Source: Chryseobacterium capnotolerans (GTDB taxonomy: Bacteria; Bacteroidota; Bacteroidia; Flavobacteriales; Weeksellaceae). Taken from it: DNA of 64,000 bases. The position numbers were made by a program, and so were the translations under genes. Under the pieces are notes generated by a model, which was not told the DNA's origin, did not search any database, and worked only from the letters and a program-made list of their open reading frames with translations. This document shows, in pieces, positions 61,360 through 64,000 of this stretch. The stretch spans positions 3,911,001-3,975,000 of the forward strand of contig NZ_CP065589.1 of the NCBI RefSeq assembly GCF_021278965.1, written 5' to 3'. Within the stretch, counting starts at the first letter, position 1. Each line of letters opens with the position of its first letter.

Positions 61360-62217
61360 ATGAATACACTGAAAAAACTATGTTATTTATCTGCAGCGAT
61401 ACTTTCCTCTGCTTCTTTCGTTTCATGTTCAAGCGATGATAACGAAATTATTATCGAACAACAGACTCCCTCACAAGTTCTGGCTTCTACTCCATGGGAA
61501 ACTACAGGGGCTAAAGATAAAAATGGGGCTAATGTAGCCTTAACAGATGCCAGCGTGGCTGGATATGTAGGATTTGCTTATTTTAAAGCAGACGGAAATT
61601 TTGCTATTTACAACTTAACTGATGTATTAAGATCAAGAGGAACATGGTCTGTAGATGCTCAGGGAAAAACAAGAAGCATTACTTCTTTAAATCCGGATGC
61701 ATCAATCATCTTCAAGCGTGATGTTGAAATTCTTGTTTTAAACAGAAATGAATTCACATACAGAATCCGTCCTAATGCAACAGATCCATCAGTTTATTAT
61801 GATATTATCCATACAAAAACGACTCATGCTGAACCAAAAAACGGACAGCTTACATTAGCCTCTACTCCATGGAAAACTACTGATGCTAAAGACAACAGCG
61901 GATCTACTGTAGCATTAACGGATGCAAGCGTGGCTGGCTATGTAGGATATTCTTATTTTAAAGCTAATGGAACGTTTAAAATCTTCGGATTAAATGATGT
62001 CTTAAGATCTCAGGGAACATGGACTATTTCACCTGATGGAAAGACAAGAACACTTGTTGCCTTAGATGCTAATGGGAATGTACTTTTCACCCGTACTGTA
62101 AATATTCTTGTACTGAACGAAACTACATTTACCTACAGAATCACCCCAGATGCAGCTAATCCGGCTGTATTTTACGATATCATTCATACAAAGGATTCTC
62201 ACAAGGAACCACAGTAG
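61360..62217 (+). CDS. lipoprotein with two DUF4822 domains
   Basis: Start at MNTLKKLCYLS (61360) gives a lipoprotein signal with Cys23. Two tandem domains of about 120 residues follow, each starting LASTPWxTTxAKD and holding LTDASVAGYVG, YFKANG or FKADG, GTWSVDAQGKTR or GTWTISPDGKTR, and ending YDIIHTK. They are close copies, so an internal duplication. The family is secreted and of unknown function. Confidence 0.88.
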   Translation: MNTLKKLCYLSAAILSSASFVSCSSDDNEIIIEQQTPSQVLASTPWETTGAKDKNGANVALTDASVAGYVGFAYFKADGNFAIYNLTDVLRSRGTWSVDAQGKTRSITSLNPDASIIFKRDVEILVLNRNEFTYRIRPNATDPSVYYDIIHTKTTHAEPKNGQLTLASTPWKTTDAKDNSGSTVALTDASVAGYVGYSYFKANGTFKIFGLNDVLRSQGTWTISPDGKTRTLVALDANGNVLFTRTVNILVLNETTFTYRITPDAANPAVFYDIIHTKDSHKEPQ

Positions 62218-62242
62218 TGATTATTTTTTTTGATAATAAGGA

Positions 62243-62270
62243 AAACCTGCTCAGTGATGGGCAGGTTTTA
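62243..62270 (+). terminator. terminator after the DUF4822 gene
   Basis: AAAACCTGC and GCAGGTTTT close a 10-base loop, followed by TTAATTG. Confidence 0.75.
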
Positions 62271-62331
62271 ATTGTATTAGTGACATTCTCATTCTGGTTA
62301 AAATATTTGAAAATCATAAAGAAATTCTTTA

Positions 62332-63378
62332 TTACCAGAACTCTTCCCACCATTTTTTCCAGGTTACATTTCCCAATTGGTCCAGGTCTACTTTTTCTCC
62401 TATAATAGGTAAAGTAATTGGCTGATTATTTTCTTCCGCATTTTTAGCAGCAAGCTCTACCGGCTCAAACCATGCATGCTGAGAAAGCTTGAATTTTGAA
62501 TGATGAACAGGGATAAAATTTTTAGCTTTTAATTCCTTTACTTCTCCAATAAGCTGATCCGGTAATGTATGAATGTAGGGCCATTTTTCGTTGTACTGCC
62601 CACATTCCATAACAGCCAGGTCAAACGGGCCATATTTATTTCCAATTTCGGTAAAATGATTTCCATAACCGCTATCGCCGCCTAAAAACAGATTCTTGGT
62701 TGGAGTCTTTAATACAAATGAGGTCCAAAGGGATATATTTCTATTTAATAATCTGCCGGAGAAATGTCTTGCCGGAGTGAGGGTAATTCGGAAACCATCT
62801 GCAATATCTATACTTTCCCACCAGTTTTTCTCAATAATCTTTTCCGATTCCCAGCCCCAATATTCAAAATGCTGCCCAGTTCCTAGTCCACAAATTACCT
62901 TTTCCACTTTATTTTTTAAAGCCTGTACCGTTTTATAATCCAAATGATCCCAATGATCGTGGGAAATCAATAGAAAATCTATATCCGGCATATGTTCCGG
63001 CTTATAATAATCTGCTCCTTGAAATGCTTTTATAGATCCGGGCATTGGTGAAGCATTTCCACTAAAAACAGGATCTATCAAGAATTTTTTGCCATCAACC
63101 TGTATAAAATAAGAGCTGTGCCCGAACCATACCAAAACATTTTCTTTTGGAGAAAGGTTTTTAAGATCTGTAACCACAAACGGAAGTGCAGATTTGGGTG
63201 AAGTATTTTCTACCTTACACAAACTGTTCAGAAGGGCTTTGGTCATACTTTCTCCTTCTAATAAAGCTGGTGTGATAAGTATATTCTGAAATCTTCCATT
63301 GGCATAATTGGGAAGTGTGCTGAAGTATTCCTTTCTTTTTTCATCAGGAAACTGCCCGAGTTGTTTTACTAAATTCAT
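62332..63378 (-). CDS. MBL-fold hydrolase, NAPE-PLD/UlaG-like
   Basis: The 348-residue protein has VWFGHSSYFIQVDGKKFLID, the zinc motif SHDHWDHLD, LTPARHFSGR, LGGDSGYG and IPVHHSKF, which are the metal ligands of the NAPE-PLD-like MBL branch. Such enzymes hydrolyse phosphodiesters or lactones; substrate unknown. It follows the antiporter gene by 12 bp on the minus strand. Confidence 0.88.
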   Translation of the reverse strand: MNLVKQLGQFPDEKRKEYFSTLPNYANGRFQNILITPALLEGESMTKALLNSLCKVENTSPKSALPFVVTDLKNLSPKENVLVWFGHSSYFIQVDGKKFLIDPVFSGNASPMPGSIKAFQGADYYKPEHMPDIDFLLISHDHWDHLDYKTVQALKNKVEKVICGLGTGQHFEYWGWESEKIIEKNWWESIDIADGFRITLTPARHFSGRLLNRNISLWTSFVLKTPTKNLFLGGDSGYGNHFTEIGNKYGPFDLAVMECGQYNEKWPYIHTLPDQLIGEVKELKAKNFIPVHHSKFKLSQHAWFEPVELAAKNAEENNQPITLPIIGEKVDLDQLGNVTWKKWWEEFW

Positions 63379-63390
63379 TTCCTTATTTTT

Positions 63391-64000
63391 TTACATTCTC
63401 AGCCTTTCTTCTTCAAGATCCAGCCTTGTTAAATAATGTCTTATATATTCCTCGTCTATATTCGGATTTCGTCTGTTTTCTTCCCGCAGCCAGATGCGCT
63501 GCTGTTCGAGAGTTTCAAAATAAATCTCTTTGGCATCATCTGATAATTTATGGGTAGAACCTTCTTTATCTTCCTGTTCCCAACGATCCATCAATTTATT
63601 GAAATATTCATTTTCATTTCTTCGCTCTTTATAGTTTTCATCAAGATATCTGAAAGCCACCTTGCGCATTTCTTTTCTCAAATAATGCTCGGATTCTTCC
63701 TCAGACAAATATCCTCCTCCGGTATCTGATAAATTAAGTTTTTTAATCAATGCCGGTAAGGTAAGCCCTTGAATGATAAGGGTAGCCAAAATCACAATAA
63801 AGGTAATGAACAGAATAAGATCACGATGGGGAAAAGGTTGTCCGTTATCCATCACAACAGGAATGGATAAAGCAGCTGCCAGAGAAACTACTCCACGCAT
63901 ACCCGTCCAGCTCATCAATATTGGAGCTTTCATCCCAGGATCTCTATCTGCTACATTAATGAAGTTACGCATAATTAAGGTTACAAAAACAGCTCCAAAA
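63391..64000 (-). CDS. CPA1-type Na+/H+ antiporter, C-terminal part (cut by window end)
   Basis: The frame is open to the window end; the last 200-odd residues are visible. LMSWTGMRGVVSLAAALSIP matches the conserved helix of CPA1 exchangers (NhaP/YjcE type), then one or two more membrane helices and a charged cytosolic tail (ESEHYLRKEMRKVAFRYLDE). Exports Na+ in exchange for H+ across the inner membrane. Confidence 0.88.
   Translation of the reverse strand, partial: FGAVFVTLIMRNFINVADRDPGMKAPILMSWTGMRGVVSLAAALSIPVVMDNGQPFPHRDLILFITFIVILATLIIQGLTLPALIKKLNLSDTGGGYLSEEESEHYLRKEMRKVAFRYLDENYKERRNENEYFNKLMDRWEQEDKEGSTHKLSDDAKEIYFETLEQQRIWLREENRRNPNIDEEYIRHYLTRLDLEEERLRM

Overview
The window looks like chromosome of a Chryseobacterium-type flavobacterium (Bacteroidota, Weeksellaceae). 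It is AT-rich, has no Shine-Dalgarno signals, and carries many promoters of the Bacteroidota form TAnnTTTG (-7) with or without TTG (-33). Protein families and intergenic repeats also fit that group. Almost all genes from 0.9 to 13.5 kb and from 15 to 60 kb are on the minus strand. No tools were run; every family call comes from motifs read by eye.

Layout. 0-5.4 kb: end of a catalase-family gene, a metzincin-like effector with its likely immunity lipoprotein, a WG-repeat protein, a DUF1348 protein and an autoregulated TetR gene. 5.6-11.7 kb: a tellurium-type stress operon (HAD, PRTase-like, TerD, TelA, unknown, TerD, TerC). 12-13.5 kb: a SulP transporter. 14.1-14.9 kb: a pair of helix-turn-helix proteins. 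15-19.4 kb: a Ro60/TROVE gene (rsr) followed on the same strand by at least seven candidate Y RNAs, several holding a circularly permuted tRNA-like module. 20-27 kb: a SWIM zinc-finger protein and two DUF6493-like repeat proteins. 27-31 kb: MarR, GIY-YIG-like, alpha/beta hydrolase and a Pif1-like helicase. 31-39 kb: an RNA-repair-like operon with two RNA ligases, a cyclic-phosphate-processing receiver protein, an RNase Z-like protein, three DEDDh exonucleases, a phosphoesterase, two ATP-grasp proteins and a YkuK-like RNase H fold protein. 39.1-41.6 kb: an array of 15 tRNA genes just upstream of that operon on the same strand, with two families of spacer repeats. 41.6-50 kb: two tiny genes and a MoxR-vWA-beta-propeller (bpX) ternary system. 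50.3-51.4 kb: an IS110-family transposase. 52-54 kb: VOC, deoD, tatD. 54.4-60 kb: an operon of odd genes punctuated by three tRNA-like elements. 60-64 kb: two lipoproteins, an MBL-fold hydrolase and the end of a Na+/H+ antiporter.

How the parts connect. A 20-bp element (two TGCGTA/TACGCA half-sites 13 bp apart) lies exactly 9 bp upstream of a TAnnTTTG-like -7 box at four places: before rsr, before the first Y RNAs, before the remaining Y RNA unit, and before the SDR/tRNA-like operon at 58.4 kb. This links loci 42 kb apart into one likely regulon. With the RNA ligases, exonucleases and tRNA array, it suggests that much of 15-60 kb is an RNA quality-control, repair and conflict island.

Caution. 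Nine genes are split by single-base differences in short homopolymers (TerC, HAD, a 225-codon gene near 17.3 kb, both DUF6493 genes, MarR, the helicase, the vWA-bpX gene and a small gene at 16 kb). This pattern looks more like consensus error than gene decay, so these genes are annotated as single genes with a noted frameshift.
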